From NCBI GenBank assembly GCA_947377725.1, contig CANCGX010000001.1, positions 1-64,000 on the forward strand: DNA of 64,000 bases, given 5' to 3'. Each line of letters starts with the position of its first letter. Positions within the stretch are counted from its first letter, which is position 1. The position numbers were made by a program, and so were the translations under genes. Source of the DNA: Actinomycetota bacterium (GTDB taxonomy: Bacteria; Actinomycetota; Actinomycetes; Nanopelagicales; Nanopelagicaceae). The notes under the pieces are model-generated. The model ran no database searches. It worked only from the letters and a program-made list of their open reading frames with translations, and was not told the origin of the DNA. Shown piece by piece: positions 21,726-31,924 of this stretch.

Positions 21726-22433
21726 ATGTTGAGCTCGAAGAAGATCGTTGCAGCAGTGGTGGTTTCCCTCATTGCTTCTCTTGCGCTTTCAAGTGCATCT
21801 TATGCAAAAGATAATAAGACAACGATGGCGAGTGGCAAGGCAAAAATGGGTATGAGTGCAAAAGGTGTTTGTGCTGCGACTACGGCTTATGCGCACAAAG
21901 AGCCCCAGATCCAACCTCCTGCAGTAAAACTTCCCGTGAAGAATCGCACTATTACTTTTGAGACAAATTGTGGGCAGATCGTTATTGAAGCAGATGGTGC
22001 AAACGCACCACTTACTGTTCTAGTCATGACCACTCTTGCAAAAGGTGGATATTTCAACAGAACACTCTGTCATCGACTAACGACTAGCGGCCTTTATGTT
22101 TTGCAATGTGGCGATCCGACTGCAACTGGTTCAGGCGGCCCACGATTTACTTACGACAACGAAAATCTCCCTGATCAAATCACGAATAACTATCCTGCCG
22201 GAACAGTGGCAATGGCTAATTCAGGCTTGACTTCAAGTGGCCATGGCACAAACGGAAGCCAATTCTTCCTGGTGTATGCAGATACAACGCTTGGTGCTAA
22301 CTACACGCGTTGGGGCAAGATTGTGAAGGGTCTAGATATTCTCAAAGCTGTTGCTGCGCAAGGAGTACTTGGCGGCGGAACAGATGGCACTCCAAAACAA
22401 TCTGTTGGGATTGAAAAGGTTTCCGTAAAATAA
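21726..22433 (+). CDS. Secreted cyclophilin-type peptidyl-prolyl isomerase
   Basis: The 235-residue protein has a Sec signal (core about 8-24, cleavage near SYA at 25-27, no lipobox Cys), a basic Lys/Met-rich linker, and a cyclophilin domain from about 75: ITFETNCGQIVIEADGANAP, GGYFNRTLCHRL, PAGTVAMANSG and GSQFFLVYADT. It would assist folding of exported proteins. The family's usual Arg of the FHR motif is kept in LCHRL. It follows guaA by 26 bases and ends one base from the convergent PIG-L gene. Confidence 0.9.
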   Translation: MLSSKKIVAAVVVSLIASLALSSASYAKDNKTTMASGKAKMGMSAKGVCAATTAYAHKEPQIQPPAVKLPVKNRTITFETNCGQIVIEADGANAPLTVLVMTTLAKGGYFNRTLCHRLTTSGLYVLQCGDPTATGSGGPRFTYDNENLPDQITNNYPAGTVAMANSGLTSSGHGTNGSQFFLVYADTTLGANYTRWGKIVKGLDILKAVAAQGVLGGGTDGTPKQSVGIEKVSVK

Positions 22434-22434
22434 A

Positions 22435-23160
22435 TTATGCGGTTGCGACTACGCGGTAAGTTTCTGCGTAGCTGCCTTCGGGCAATCCTTGGCTTTCAGC
22501 GTTTCGAAGTCCCCATTCGCGAACACGATCATCTAACTCTGGACTGTGCTCCGTCTGACTTACATGGGCACGAATTGCTTGCAGTTTGAGGTCAATTGTT
22601 GATGAGATATCAACATGATGATTTACAACATTCGGAGACATCACCCAAACTTCACTTACTGTCCAAGGCTCTAGACCTTCATTTTTAAGTAAGTCCTCAA
22701 AGGCAAAGGGATTTCCCGCGTCAGGATAAACAGCTTGCATCGCAGCTTCAGCTGCAGCCATATGATCAGGATGGCTTGAGAAAATTCTCTCCCAATTTCG
22801 CTCTGGATTCTGAATGACCATTCTCTGAGGGCGAACTTTGCGAATTGCTCTGACAATTTCTTTACGAAGTTCAATCGTCGCTACCAAGTGACCATCGACA
22901 TAATTGAGGAAATTGATATCTGTGACGCCTAAAACCTTACCTGCATCACGCTGCTCTTTTTGTCGAATCTTTGGCATTTCAGTACGCGGTATTGATGGAT
23001 CAACGCCACCTTGGTCTCCATTTGTACAGACAAAATATGAAACTTCGATTCCTTTTTCAGTCCACTGTGGAATGGTTCCGCCGGCACCAAAATCAAGGTC
23101 ATCTGGATGGGCTGTCACAAAGAGAATTCGTTCAATTTCGCTGTCATCGATAGGAGGCAT
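22435..23160 (-). CDS. PIG-L family deacetylase
   Basis: The 241-residue protein carries the zinc motif AHPDDLDFGAGGT near the N-terminus and a downstream SSHPDHMAAAEAAM, the hallmark pair of LmbE/PIG-L N-acetylglucosamine deacetylases. Actinobacterial relatives include MshB and Mca of mycothiol metabolism, but the sequence does not decide which substrate is used. I choose the ATG at 23160 (MPPIDDSEIERILF); a GTG/ATG-like extension to 23193 would overlap pcrA and displace the -10 box. Divergent from pcrA with only 23 bases between. Confidence 0.85.
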   Translation of the reverse strand: MPPIDDSEIERILFVTAHPDDLDFGAGGTIPQWTEKGIEVSYFVCTNGDQGGVDPSIPRTEMPKIRQKEQRDAGKVLGVTDINFLNYVDGHLVATIELRKEIVRAIRKVRPQRMVIQNPERNWERIFSSHPDHMAAAEAAMQAVYPDAGNPFAFEDLLKNEGLEPWTVSEVWVMSPNVVNHHVDISSTIDLKLQAIRAHVSQTEHSPELDDRVREWGLRNAESQGLPEGSYAETYRVVATA

Positions 23161-23167
23161 AGAGCGA

Positions 23168-23173
23168 AGGTTA
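23168..23173 (-). promoter_or_regulatory. Leaderless -10 box of the PIG-L gene
   Basis: Read on the minus strand, TAACCT lies seven bases before the ATG at 23160. It shares two bases with the plus-strand -10 box of pcrA. Confidence 0.45.
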
Positions 23174-23177
23174 CACT
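23172..23177 (+). promoter_or_regulatory. Leaderless -10 box of pcrA
   Basis: TACACT lies exactly six bases before the pcrA GTG, overlapping the opposite-strand -10 box of the PIG-L gene. Confidence 0.5.
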
Positions 23178-23183
23178 CCACCC

Positions 23184-25409
23184 GTGCCTTCACTTGATTT
23201 ATCTACTCTCAACCCTCAACAGCAGGAAGCTGTCGTCCACGAGGGTTCGCCATTGTTGGTAGTGGCGGGGGCTGGTTCGGGGAAAACTCGAGTGTTAACG
23301 CGAAGAATTGCGTATTTGATGGCATCTCGTAGTGTTGCACCATACGAGATATTGGCAATTACCTTCACAAATAAAGCCGCAGCCGAGATGAAAGAACGAG
23401 TTGCAGAACTTGTAGGCGAACGAGCGAAATCTATGTGGGTTTCAACATTTCACTCTGCTTGCGTCCGCATTCTCCGTAATGAAGCAACCAAGCTCGGATT
23501 TACATCTTCCTTTGCAATTTATGATTCTTCCGACAGCTCGATGATGATCAAGCGAATTATGAAAGAACTTGGAATGGATGGAACGGAAATTAAACCTGGT
23601 GCCATTCAAGCCAGAATTTCAAACGCTAAGAATGAACTTCAAACGCCGAGCACCTTTGTAAGAGCCGAATTTGATTTTGTAGACAAGATGGCTGGAGAAA
23701 TTTATGGTGTCTATCAACGACGCCTAACCGCTTCGAATGCAATGGATTTCGATGATTTAATTATGAAAACTGTAGAAGTTCTACAAAAGTTTCCAGAAGT
23801 TCGATCGAGGTATCGCTCCCGCTTCAAGCACATCCTGGTTGATGAATATCAGGATACAAACCACGCGCAATACATGCTCATTCGTGAACTTGTCGGGGTT
23901 GAAAGTGAAGGAATACCAAGCGCAGAACTTTGCGTTGTTGGTGATGCAGATCAATCTATCTACGCTTTCCGAGGCGCGAATATTCGCAACATTTTGCAGT
24001 TTGAAGAAGATTATCCAAGTGCCCAGACAATCATGCTCGAGCAAAATTACCGTTCGACTCAAAACATTCTTACGGCGGCAAACTCAGTCATCTCAAATAA
24101 CAAAGGCAGAAAAGATAAGAATCTTTGGTCAGAAGCGGGAGCGGGTCACCATATAACAGGGTTCGTTGCAGAGACTGATCACGATGAAGCAGAATTCATC
24201 ACAGCAGAAATTCGCCGCCTGAGAGATGAAGGTATTTCACAACCAGGTGAAACGGCGATTTTTTATCGCACCAATGCGCAGTCACGATCTATTGAATCCA
24301 CGCTCGCTCGCGCTGGAATCCCTTACAAGGTCGTAGGTGGCTTACGATTCTTTGAGCGAGCCGAAGTGAAAGATTTACTGGGATATCTAAAAGCGTTGGT
24401 AAATCCATCTGATGAAGTTTCGCTGCGCAGAATTATAAATACCCCCAAGCGCGGTATTGGCGACCGCGCAATTGAAATAATCGATGAATTCGCAAAGAAA
24501 CATGGAATCTCTCTTTGGGAAGCAATGAATCAGGTCGAATCAGAACTTCCTGCCCGATCTCTGCAAGCAATAAGAGATTTCTTGCAATTGATGTACACAT
24601 TGCGAACCTTGGTAGAGGCGAAAACGAAGCCGTCACAGATTGCAAAAGCAGTTCTTGAACAGAGTGGCCTGGAGACAGAACTTAAAAAGAGCACTGACCC
24701 ACAAGATGAAAGTCGACTCGAGAATTTATACGAGCTGCTCAATGTTGTGACAGAGTATGAAGAATCTGATCTTGAGGAAGTAGATGAAGCAACGCTTGCT
24801 GGATTCCTAGAAGGAGTCTCACTAGTTGCAGATTCTGATCAAATTCCAGATTCGGATGCGAGCGCAAACGGGGTCGTAACTTTGATGACCCTTCACACTG
24901 CCAAGGGTTTGGAGTTTCCAACTGTTTTCTTAACGGGAATGGAAGAACAGATATTCCCTCACTTCCGTGCGATTGAAAATGAGCAGAGCGATACAACTGA
25001 ACTTGAGGAAGAACGTCGCCTTGCCTACGTTGGACTAACCAGAGCGCGCGAACGTCTTTACGTTTCGCGAGCTATGTCTCGCATGGCATTTGGCAATTGG
25101 AAAAATAATGACCCATCACGCTTCCTTGCTGAAATTCCAAGTGAAGTGATTTCGTGGAACGATGACGTCGTTCGCTCAACGCGAGTAAAGAAGAGTTTTG
25201 GCCCACCTCCAAAGGCCACTGGTAAGAGAGTTGTCCCGAGCACGGCGCTAGTGCTTGTGGCAGGGGACCGTGTGGCTCATGACACATTTGGGTTGGGCAC
25301 TGTGGTGATTGTTAATGGAGAAGGCGACCGAGCTGAAGCAACAATCAATTTTGGCTCGCTCGGTGAAAAACGGCTCTTGCTGCGCTATGCCCCCGTTGAG
25401 AAACTCTAG
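23184..25409 (+). CDS. pcrA: ATP-dependent DNA helicase PcrA/UvrD
   Basis: A superfamily 1A 3'-5' helicase of 741 residues used in nucleotide excision repair and removal of protein roadblocks. Motifs in order: Q-motif LNPQQQEAV, Walker A AGAGSGKTRVL, Ia ITFTNKAAAEM, II VDEYQDTN, III GDADQSIYAFRGA, IV EQNYRST, V MTLHTAKGLEFPTVFLTG, VI VGLTRARERLYVS. The C-terminus ends in a short Tudor-like region (GDRVAHDTFGLGTVV). The start is GTG at 23184, leaderless. Its last codons form part of an 11-base tandem repeat. Confidence 0.96.
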   Translation: MPSLDLSTLNPQQQEAVVHEGSPLLVVAGAGSGKTRVLTRRIAYLMASRSVAPYEILAITFTNKAAAEMKERVAELVGERAKSMWVSTFHSACVRILRNEATKLGFTSSFAIYDSSDSSMMIKRIMKELGMDGTEIKPGAIQARISNAKNELQTPSTFVRAEFDFVDKMAGEIYGVYQRRLTASNAMDFDDLIMKTVEVLQKFPEVRSRYRSRFKHILVDEYQDTNHAQYMLIRELVGVESEGIPSAELCVVGDADQSIYAFRGANIRNILQFEEDYPSAQTIMLEQNYRSTQNILTAANSVISNNKGRKDKNLWSEAGAGHHITGFVAETDHDEAEFITAEIRRLRDEGISQPGETAIFYRTNAQSRSIESTLARAGIPYKVVGGLRFFERAEVKDLLGYLKALVNPSDEVSLRRIINTPKRGIGDRAIEIIDEFAKKHGISLWEAMNQVESELPARSLQAIRDFLQLMYTLRTLVEAKTKPSQIAKAVLEQSGLETELKKSTDPQDESRLENLYELLNVVTEYEESDLEEVDEATLAGFLEGVSLVADSDQIPDSDASANGVVTLMTLHTAKGLEFPTVFLTGMEEQIFPHFRAIENEQSDTTELEEERRLAYVGLTRARERLYVSRAMSRMAFGNWKNNDPSRFLAEIPSEVISWNDDVVRSTRVKKSFGPPPKATGKRVVPSTALVLVAGDRVAHDTFGLGTVVIVNGEGDRAEATINFGSLGEKRLLLRYAPVEKL

Positions 25410-25441
25410 AGAAACTCTAGAAAAACTCTAGAAATGCTGTA
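25398..25441 (+). repeat. 11-base tandem repeat across the pcrA stop codon
   Basis: GAGAAACTCTA occurs at 25398-25408 and 25409-25419, then GAAAAACTCTA (25420-25430) and a decayed GAAATGCTGTA (25431-25441). The first copy encodes the end of PcrA and its TAG stop spans the first junction. The unit is one helical turn long. Confidence 0.85.
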
Positions 25442-25517
25442 AAAAAGAAGTAGAAATAAGCCAGTAAGATTTGCCCGTATTACTCACTTTCTAGTTACTA
25501 GATGATCGGGGAAATTA

Positions 25518-26678
25518 GTGGATCTCTTTGAGTATCAAGCTCGAGATCTCTTCGAATCTCATAACATTCCAGTTCTTGCTGGCGCAGTTGCAACAACTGC
25601 AGATGAAGCTGAAAAAGCTGCATCAGTTATGGGTGGACGAGTTGTCGTAAAAGCTCAGGTAAAAATTGGCGGACGTGGAAAAGCTGGCGGTGTAAAACTT
25701 GCCCAAGATGCAGCGGATGCTCGTGAAAAAGCTGCTGCGATTCTTGGAATGGATATTAAAGGCCACACTGTTCACAAAGTGATGATTGCTCAGGCAGCAC
25801 CTATTGCTGAAGAGTATTACGCATCAATTTTGCTTGACCGAGCAAACAGAAATTTCCTTGTAATGGCATCTGTTGCTGGTGGCATGGAAATCGAAGAAGT
25901 CGCAAAGACACAACCTGAAAAATTGGCACGTGTGGGAATTGACCCAAATGTTGGAGTCACTCTCGATAAGGCTAAAGAGATTGCAAAACTTGGACAATTT
26001 CCTGCCGACGTCCAAGATCAAGTAGCGGATGTACTTGTAAAACTTTGGGCAGCTTTCGTTGCCGAAGATGCAACACTCATGGAAATCAACCCATTGGTTA
26101 AAACCGAGGATGGCCGCGTTGTTGCTCTTGATGGCAAAGTCACTCTTGATGACAATGCAGAATTCCGTCACGCAAACCATGCAGACCTCGTCGATCATGC
26201 CGCAGCAAATCCTCTTGAAGCTAAAGCGAAAGAACTCAATCTCAACTACGTGAAGCTAGATGGCGAAGTTGGAATCATTGGTAACGGAGCCGGACTCGTT
26301 ATGAGCACCTTGGATGTTGTCGCTTATGCGGGCGAGAAATATGGCGTTAAACCAGCAAACTTCCTTGATATCGGAGGAGGAGCATCAGCTGAAGTCATGG
26401 CTAATGGCCTCTCAATCATTTTAGGTGATGCCGATGTTCGAAGCGTTTTTGTCAATGTATTTGGCGGAATCACGGCTTGCGACGCAGTAGCTAATGGAAT
26501 CGTTAGTGCTCTTAGTATTTTGGGCGATAAAGCAACTAAGCCAATTGTGGTTCGACTCGATGGCAACAATGTCTTGGAAGGGCGCCGCATTCTTAATGAA
26601 GCAGCGCACCCATTAGTTCAGCAATTGGACACTATGGACGGAGCAGCTGCAAAGGCTGCGGAATTGGCGGCTAAATAA
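25518..26678 (+). CDS. sucC: Succinate-CoA ligase, beta subunit
   Basis: SucC is the ATP-grasp subunit of the TCA-cycle enzyme that makes ATP or GTP from succinyl-CoA. The 386-residue protein starts [19 protein letters not shown] and has [25 protein letters not shown] and the C-terminal [13 protein letters not shown]. The start is GTG at 25518 with a GGGGA ribosome site. The preceding 108 bases hold the repeat and no other gene. The stop overlaps sucD by one base. Confidence 0.96.
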   Translation: MDLFEYQARDLFESHNIPVLAGAVATTADEAEKAASVMGGRVVVKAQVKIGGRGKAGGVKLAQDAADAREKAAAILGMDIKGHTVHKVMIAQAAPIAEEYYASILLDRANRNFLVMASVAGGMEIEEVAKTQPEKLARVGIDPNVGVTLDKAKEIAKLGQFPADVQDQVADVLVKLWAAFVAEDATLMEINPLVKTEDGRVVALDGKVTLDDNAEFRHANHADLVDHAAANPLEAKAKELNLNYVKLDGEVGIIGNGAGLVMSTLDVVAYAGEKYGVKPANFLDIGGGASAEVMANGLSIILGDADVRSVFVNVFGGITACDAVANGIVSALSILGDKATKPIVVRLDGNNVLEGRRILNEAAHPLVQQLDTMDGAAAKAAELAAK

Positions 26679-27559
26679 TGGCTATCTTCATTAATAAAGA
26701 TACGCGCCTCATCGTCCAAGGAATGACTGGATCAGAAGGCACCAAACACACAGGGCGCATGATTGTTTCTGGAACAAATGTAGTTGGCGGAGTAACTCCG
26801 GGCAAAGGTGGGCAATCTGTTGAGATTGCTGGAAAAACTCTTCCAGTCTTTAACACTGTTGCTGAAGCAATGGCAGCAACGCAAGCCAATGCATCTGTTG
26901 TATTTGTTCCACCAAAATTCGCAAAAGCTGCAGTAATCGACGCGATTGATGCAGCTATTCCGCTCGTGGTTGTCATCACTGAGGGAATCCCAGTCCACGA
27001 CACCGCTGCTTTCTTTGCATATTCACAGAGCAAAGGAACAACTCGAATAGTTGGTCCAAACTGCCCAGGATTAATAAGTCCCGGACTCTCTAATCTTGGA
27101 ATTATTCCAGCCGACATCACAGGACCAGGAAGAATCGGCTTAGTTTCAAAATCCGGAACTCTTACCTATCAAATGATGTATGAGCTAAGAGATTTTGGTT
27201 TCTCAACCGCTGTTGGAATTGGTGGAGATCCAATTATTGGAACTACACATATCGATTGCCTCAGAGCTTTTCAAGACGATCCCGATACCGATGCAATCGT
27301 AATGATTGGTGAAATTGGTGGCGATGCTGAAGAACGCGCTGCAGCTTTCATTGCAGAATATGTAACAAAGCCAGTTGTTGGTTATGTTGCAGGATTTACC
27401 GCTCCTGAGGGCAAAACAATGGGCCATGCAGGCGCAATTGTTTCTGGATCATCAGGTACAGCTCAAGGAAAGAAAGAAGCACTCGAGGCAGCAGGCGTGA
27501 AAGTTGGAAAGACTCCAAGTGAAACCGCTGAACTTATGCGTCAAATCCTGAAGGGCTAA
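26678..27559 (+). CDS. sucD: Succinate-CoA ligase, alpha subunit
   Basis: SucD binds CoA and carries the phosphohistidine. The 293-residue protein has [44 protein letters not shown] and the phospho-His loop [14 protein letters not shown]. Start ATG overlaps the sucC stop (TAATG). The order sucC-sucD-perM-purN-purH matches the mycobacterial arrangement. Confidence 0.96.
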   Translation: MAIFINKDTRLIVQGMTGSEGTKHTGRMIVSGTNVVGGVTPGKGGQSVEIAGKTLPVFNTVAEAMAATQANASVVFVPPKFAKAAVIDAIDAAIPLVVVITEGIPVHDTAAFFAYSQSKGTTRIVGPNCPGLISPGLSNLGIIPADITGPGRIGLVSKSGTLTYQMMYELRDFGFSTAVGIGGDPIIGTTHIDCLRAFQDDPDTDAIVMIGEIGGDAEERAAAFIAEYVTKPVVGYVAGFTAPEGKTMGHAGAIVSGSSGTAQGKKEALEAAGVKVGKTPSETAELMRQILKG

Positions 27560-27564
27560 TAATC

Positions 27565-28650
27565 GTGTTGCGCCGCGTCCTTTCGATCTCCCTGATACAG
27601 GCATCCAAAGGCGCGGCGCTAACTTTATTTCCAGCAATATTTATTGCCTTACTTGCGTGGTCAACCGCAGGAAGCACTAGCGGAAATACATCCGATCCTA
27701 TTCGAGGTGCAGTCTGGCTCTGGCTGGGAGCCCATTTATCTCCTTTCAAACTCTCGGCGGCATCAGCCCAAGGATCAGGTTTTCTTTCCGTACTTCCGCT
27801 CGGCGCAATTATTTTTCCGATGTGGGCAGTAAGACGTACCTTCTTAAGAGTTGTTGAAGTTTCTCCCAAGTTGCGCGCAGCTAGAATTTTTTATGTTCTT
27901 TTTTATACTTTGATTGCAGTTGCATTGGCTATTTCTACGACTACTGCAACAGTCGCTCCCATGTGGTACTACGCAGGCTTGTGTGCAGGAATTACAGCTT
28001 TAGTTTCAACATTTACTTTTAATCCACGTCCAGCGCTTGGGGTATTGGTCTACTTCTTCGCAATTGCTTGGGGAGTGGCGGCCGTAGCGCTTTCTATTTC
28101 TATGATTGCTCATTGGAATGTACTTCATGATTTATCCGTAGTAATTCAACCAGGAATAATTGGGGGACTTTTATTTACTGGTCTTCAAATTTTATATCTT
28201 CCAAATATGGCACTTGCATCTCTGGCTTACTTGACTGGATCGGGCTTTAGTCTTGGGGCGCACACCATGGTTACATCGTCGGTTTTCACACTGCATCAAA
28301 TCCCAGCAATTCCAATATTAGGAGCGTTACCCACAGGCCGCCATCCAAACCTGATTGTTGGAATAGTTTTCTGGCCATTCCTATTTTTTGCCTCATATTT
28401 CGTTATCACTCGAGTACATCGTGAGTGGAGCACAAGAAATCGAGAGCTTTTGCGAACTTTTGTCATGTCCTCCTTTTTTGTCTGGGAACTTTCATATTTC
28501 GCCTCAGGAGAACTCCTCACGCCATCTATGCGACGGACGGGCATACTTCCAGAGCGGACAACGTCAATCGCTGCACTGAGTGCGCTAGTAATTGCGCTTG
28601 CATTTTTTTACGTTCCCACATTATTTAAGAAATTTGTTAAACGTGGCTAA
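27565..28650 (+). CDS. DUF6350 / PerM-like membrane protein
   Basis: A 361-residue, strongly hydrophobic protein with about eight to ten membrane segments and few charged residues. The recognisable parts are GAVWLWLGAHLSPFKL, FLSVLPLGAIIFPMWAVRRT near the N-terminus and GSGFSLGAHTMV in the middle. Its place between sucD and purN is that of mycobacterial perM (Rv0955), a membrane protein linked to cell division under stress, and the length and topology agree; assignment is mainly by synteny. The start is GTG at 27565, five bases after sucD. Confidence 0.75.
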   Translation: MLRRVLSISLIQASKGAALTLFPAIFIALLAWSTAGSTSGNTSDPIRGAVWLWLGAHLSPFKLSAASAQGSGFLSVLPLGAIIFPMWAVRRTFLRVVEVSPKLRAARIFYVLFYTLIAVALAISTTTATVAPMWYYAGLCAGITALVSTFTFNPRPALGVLVYFFAIAWGVAAVALSISMIAHWNVLHDLSVVIQPGIIGGLLFTGLQILYLPNMALASLAYLTGSGFSLGAHTMVTSSVFTLHQIPAIPILGALPTGRHPNLIVGIVFWPFLFFASYFVITRVHREWSTRNRELLRTFVMSSFFVWELSYFASGELLTPSMRRTGILPERTTSIAALSALVIALAFFYVPTLFKKFVKRG

Positions 28651-29215
28651 GCGGATCCTCCTGTTAGCTTCAGGATCAGGCTCTTTAGCGCGTGCAATCC
28701 TGCAAGCAGTGAAAGATGACCAACTCAATGTTGAAGTGGTTGAGCTCATCTCCGACCGCCAATCACACGTTCTTGACGTTGCAAAAGAGTTTGGCGTTAA
28801 AAGCACGCTCGTAGATTTTTCTCTTTACGATTCGCGTGTGACGTGGGGAGCAGAATTGGCAAACCTCGTGCGTAAAGAGGGTGTGGATTTAGTGGTGAGC
28901 GTGGGATTTATGCGAATTCTTCCAGAAGCATTTGTAAATGAATTCCCGACAATAAATACTCACCCAGCTCTTCTGCCTCTTTTCCCTGGAGCTCATGCCG
29001 TGCGTGATGCTTTAGCTGCAAAAGCTTCAATAACTGGGAGCACTGTTCATTGGGTAGATGCCGGGGTGGATACGGGCAAAGTTATCTCCCAAATTAGCGT
29101 CGAAATTAGCCCGGAAGATACTGAAGAGTCCCTGCATGAACGCATTAAGATTCAGGAGCGCAAACTCATTGTCGAGACGCTCAAAACATTTGCTGCTGTT
29201 GGTCTCGAAAAATAG
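28643..29215 (+). CDS. purN: Phosphoribosylglycinamide formyltransferase
   Basis: PurN adds the first formyl group in purine synthesis, using 10-formyl-THF. The 190-residue protein has [17 protein letters not shown], the catalytic Asn-His-Asp set in [20 protein letters not shown] and [13 protein letters not shown] place the start at GTG 28643, giving [14 protein letters not shown] as the family expects; an upstream ATG at 28592 would add 17 residues unlike PurN. It overlaps the membrane-protein gene by eight bases. Confidence 0.94.
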   Translation: MAKRILLLASGSGSLARAILQAVKDDQLNVEVVELISDRQSHVLDVAKEFGVKSTLVDFSLYDSRVTWGAELANLVRKEGVDLVVSVGFMRILPEAFVNEFPTINTHPALLPLFPGAHAVRDALAAKASITGSTVHWVDAGVDTGKVISQISVEISPEDTEESLHERIKIQERKLIVETLKTFAAVGLEK

Positions 29216-29222
29216 GAGAATC

Positions 29223-30770
29223 ATGAGTTCCCGTAAAGCCATTCGCCGAGCACTTGTAAGTGTTTATGACAAGACTCAACTCATTGAACTAGGTAGCGCA
29301 TTGACGAGTGCGGGAATTGAAATTCTCTCCACCGGGTCAACCGCAAAAAATCTTGCTGCCGCCGGTATTCCTGTAATTCCGGTCGAGGATTACACGGGAT
29401 TCCCTGAAATGATGGGTGGGCGAGTCAAGACTTTGCATCCAAGAATTCATGGCGGCATTTTGGCTGACCAAAATAATCCTGAACACTTAGAAGCGATTGC
29501 AAGTCAAAACATCGCACCATTTGATTTGATCATCATTAATCTATATCCGTTCGCACAAACAATCGCATCAACCGACGATTTTGCCGAATGTATCGAGCAG
29601 ATAGATATTGGTGGTCCAAGTATGCTCCGAGGAGCAGCTAAGAATCATGGCTCAGTTGCCGTCATCTCTGATCCATCCCAGTACTCCCAACTCTTTACTG
29701 CTCTGAACCAAGGTGGCTTTACACTCGAAGAGCGCACCAAATTGGCTATGACGACTTTCCGCAGAACGGCAGAATATGACCTCGCAATCGCCACATGGTT
29801 AGGCGAACGCACTGATTCTGCAGATGAGTGGCGCGGAGAAATTTGGGAGCGCATTGCAGGATTGCGTTATGGAGAAAATCCACATCAACAAGCTTCCGTT
29901 TACACATCAGTCGGGAGAAAAAGCGTTGGAATTTCTGGAGCGAAGCAGCTTCATGGGAAAGAGATGTCTTTCAATAACTATACCGATGCCGATGCAGCCC
30001 TCCGAGCGGCTTTCGATCACAGCGAGCCCTGCGTCGCAATCATCAAGCATGCAAATCCGTGCGGAATTGCCATCTCTTCCGATATCGCTGTAGCCCATGC
30101 AAAGGCGCACGAATGTGATCCGGTCTCTGCTTTTGGTGGAGTAGTAGCTGCAAATCGCACAATCACAAAGACAATGGCTTTGAAACTGGCTGAGATTTTT
30201 ACTGAAGTTGTCATAGCGCCTTCTTTCGAAGCAGAAGCTATTGAAATTCTTTCAAAGAAGCCGTCGATTCGAATTCTTACAATCGATGGGTATCAGATTC
30301 CTAAAGTTGAATTGCGTCCAATATCGGGTGGAGCGCTATTTCAAGATAGTGATCTTGTGGATGCGGCGGGAGATCATTCGTCGCAATGGAAGCAAGTAAG
30401 CGGTGAGAAAGTTTCAGATCAAATGCTTAAAGATTTGGAATTCGCGTGGAGAGCTGTGCGAGCAGTGAAAAGCAATGCGATTCTTCTCGCGCACGAAGGT
30501 GCGTCGGTTGGTGTTGGAATGGGTCAAGTCAACAGAGTTGATTCTGCACGGCTAGCCGTTTCACGTGCTGGTGAACGTGCACAGGGGAGTGTTGCATCAA
30601 GTGATGCATTTTTCCCCTTTGCCGACGGACTGCAAATTCTGATTGACGCCGGAGTGAGCGCTGTTGTTCAACCAGGTGGATCTGTTCGAGACGAAGAGGT
30701 TATTGCTGCAGCAGAAGCAGCCGGAATAGCAATGTTCTTTACGGGCACTCGACATTTCTCACACGCTTAA
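29223..30770 (+). CDS. purH: Bifunctional AICAR formyltransferase / IMP cyclohydrolase
   Basis: PurH carries out the last two steps to IMP. The 515-residue protein has the N-terminal MGS-like cyclohydrolase domain ([31 protein letters not shown]) and the C-terminal transformylase ([34 protein letters not shown]). The start ATG at 29223 follows AGGAGAATC, a good ribosome site, seven bases after purN. The longer upstream frame is discarded because it would overlap purN by over 150 bases. Confidence 0.96.
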   Translation: MSSRKAIRRALVSVYDKTQLIELGSALTSAGIEILSTGSTAKNLAAAGIPVIPVEDYTGFPEMMGGRVKTLHPRIHGGILADQNNPEHLEAIASQNIAPFDLIIINLYPFAQTIASTDDFAECIEQIDIGGPSMLRGAAKNHGSVAVISDPSQYSQLFTALNQGGFTLEERTKLAMTTFRRTAEYDLAIATWLGERTDSADEWRGEIWERIAGLRYGENPHQQASVYTSVGRKSVGISGAKQLHGKEMSFNNYTDADAALRAAFDHSEPCVAIIKHANPCGIAISSDIAVAHAKAHECDPVSAFGGVVAANRTITKTMALKLAEIFTEVVIAPSFEAEAIEILSKKPSIRILTIDGYQIPKVELRPISGGALFQDSDLVDAAGDHSSQWKQVSGEKVSDQMLKDLEFAWRAVRAVKSNAILLAHEGASVGVGMGQVNRVDSARLAVSRAGERAQGSVASSDAFFPFADGLQILIDAGVSAVVQPGGSVRDEEVIAAAEAAGIAMFFTGTRHFSHA

Positions 30771-30780
30771 AGCGAAAGGT

Positions 30781-30786
30781 TAGAAT
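30781..30786 (+). promoter_or_regulatory. Leaderless -10 box of folD
   Basis: TAGAAT lies exactly six bases before the folD GTG; no Shine-Dalgarno is present. Confidence 0.6.
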
Positions 30787-30792
30787 AAACCC

Positions 30793-31626
30793 GTGACCGC
30801 AAAAATACTCGATGGAAAAGCTACAGCAAAGGCTATTAAAGCCGAACTTAAAAAGCTTGTTGATCAGATGGCAACGAAGCCGGGTCTTGGCACAGTGTTG
30901 GTTGGAGATGATCCTGGGTCTCACTCATACGTCGGTGGTAAGCACCGCGATTGTGCAGAAGTCGGCATTCAATCCATACGAGTTGATCTCCCAGAAACGG
31001 CAAGCGAGAAAGATGTCCTCGCTGCGATAGCTGATTTAAATAGTGCGAAAGAATGCACAGGATATATCGTCCAACTTCCTCTTCCTCGAGGAATGTCGGC
31101 AAATAAAGTTCTTGAAGCTATAGATCCCTCTAAAGATGCAGATGGATTGCACCCACTTAACCTCGGAAAATTAGTACTGGGCGAGCCTGCACCTTTACCG
31201 TGCACCCCGCGAGGCATCATTGAACTTTTGCGAAGATACGACATCTCCACGAAAGGTGCAGAAGTTGTAGTCATGGGCCGTGGGATAACAGTAGGAAGAC
31301 CACTCGGTTTAATGCTCTCTAGAAAAGGTGATGATGCAACCGTCACTATTACGCACACTGGAACTCGCAATGTTAAAGAACACACGAAGCGTGCAGACAT
31401 TATTGTTGCGGCGGTAGGTAGCGCTTATCTACTCACTCCCGATATGGTCAAAGAAGGTGTTGTTGTCCTTGATGTGGGTATCACTCGAACTCCTGAAGGA
31501 TTACGTGGAGATGTACATCCTGATGTTGCAAACGTTGCATCCTTTATCGCACCTATGCCAGGTGGAGTTGGCCCTATGACTCGCGCAATGTTGCTTGCCA
31601 ATGTCGTAGAAAGTTTCACGCGATAA
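30793..31626 (+). CDS. folD: Methylenetetrahydrofolate dehydrogenase / methenyl-THF cyclohydrolase
   Basis: FolD makes 10-formyl-THF, the cofactor for PurN and PurH encoded just upstream. The 277-residue protein has the catalytic Tyr-x3-Lys in [29 protein letters not shown], the NADP-binding [14 protein letters not shown] and the C-terminal [13 protein letters not shown]. The start is GTG at 30793. Confidence 0.95.
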   Translation: MTAKILDGKATAKAIKAELKKLVDQMATKPGLGTVLVGDDPGSHSYVGGKHRDCAEVGIQSIRVDLPETASEKDVLAAIADLNSAKECTGYIVQLPLPRGMSANKVLEAIDPSKDADGLHPLNLGKLVLGEPAPLPCTPRGIIELLRRYDISTKGAEVVVMGRGITVGRPLGLMLSRKGDDATVTITHTGTRNVKEHTKRADIIVAAVGSAYLLTPDMVKEGVVVLDVGITRTPEGLRGDVHPDVANVASFIAPMPGGVGPMTRAMLLANVVESFTR

Positions 31627-31628
31627 AA

Positions 31629-31874
31629 ATGAAGCAAACGTTTACTCTTAGAAAACTTCATATTCTCGGGCTAGCACTCATCATTATTGGAATTGTGCTC
31701 TCGGTCTTTGGAAAAGTTAGGAGTGGATCTCTTCTACTCGCCATTGGAATGGCTGGCTACGCCTATACGAGATATTTCATCATCGGAATGAAGCGCAGGA
31801 TTGAGTTATTTCTACCACTTCTTATAGCGGGAACCCTTTTTGTAGTGTCGCTGACACTGCCGCACGCGAGGTAA
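31629..31874 (+). CDS. Small membrane protein, DUF3017-like
   Basis: An 81-residue protein with three hydrophobic segments (about 11-25, 32-48 and 57-76) separated by short basic turns (GKVRSG, GMKRRIE). In other Actinobacteria a small DUF3017 membrane protein directly follows folD; position, size and topology fit. It starts three bases after the folD stop, so it is probably co-translated. Function unknown. Confidence 0.75.
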   Translation: MKQTFTLRKLHILGLALIIIGIVLSVFGKVRSGSLLLAIGMAGYAYTRYFIIGMKRRIELFLPLLIAGTLFVVSLTLPHAR

Positions 31875-31924
31875 TATTCACCCCGTATAGATCACTATTT
31901 ACAGGGGTTTTGGAAAGGTGCATC

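Noticed and set aside
31880..31908. ACCCC/GGGGT inverted repeat before mdh as a terminator or operator
   Set aside because: The arms are five bases with a 19-base loop and enclose a likely promoter; too weak to call.
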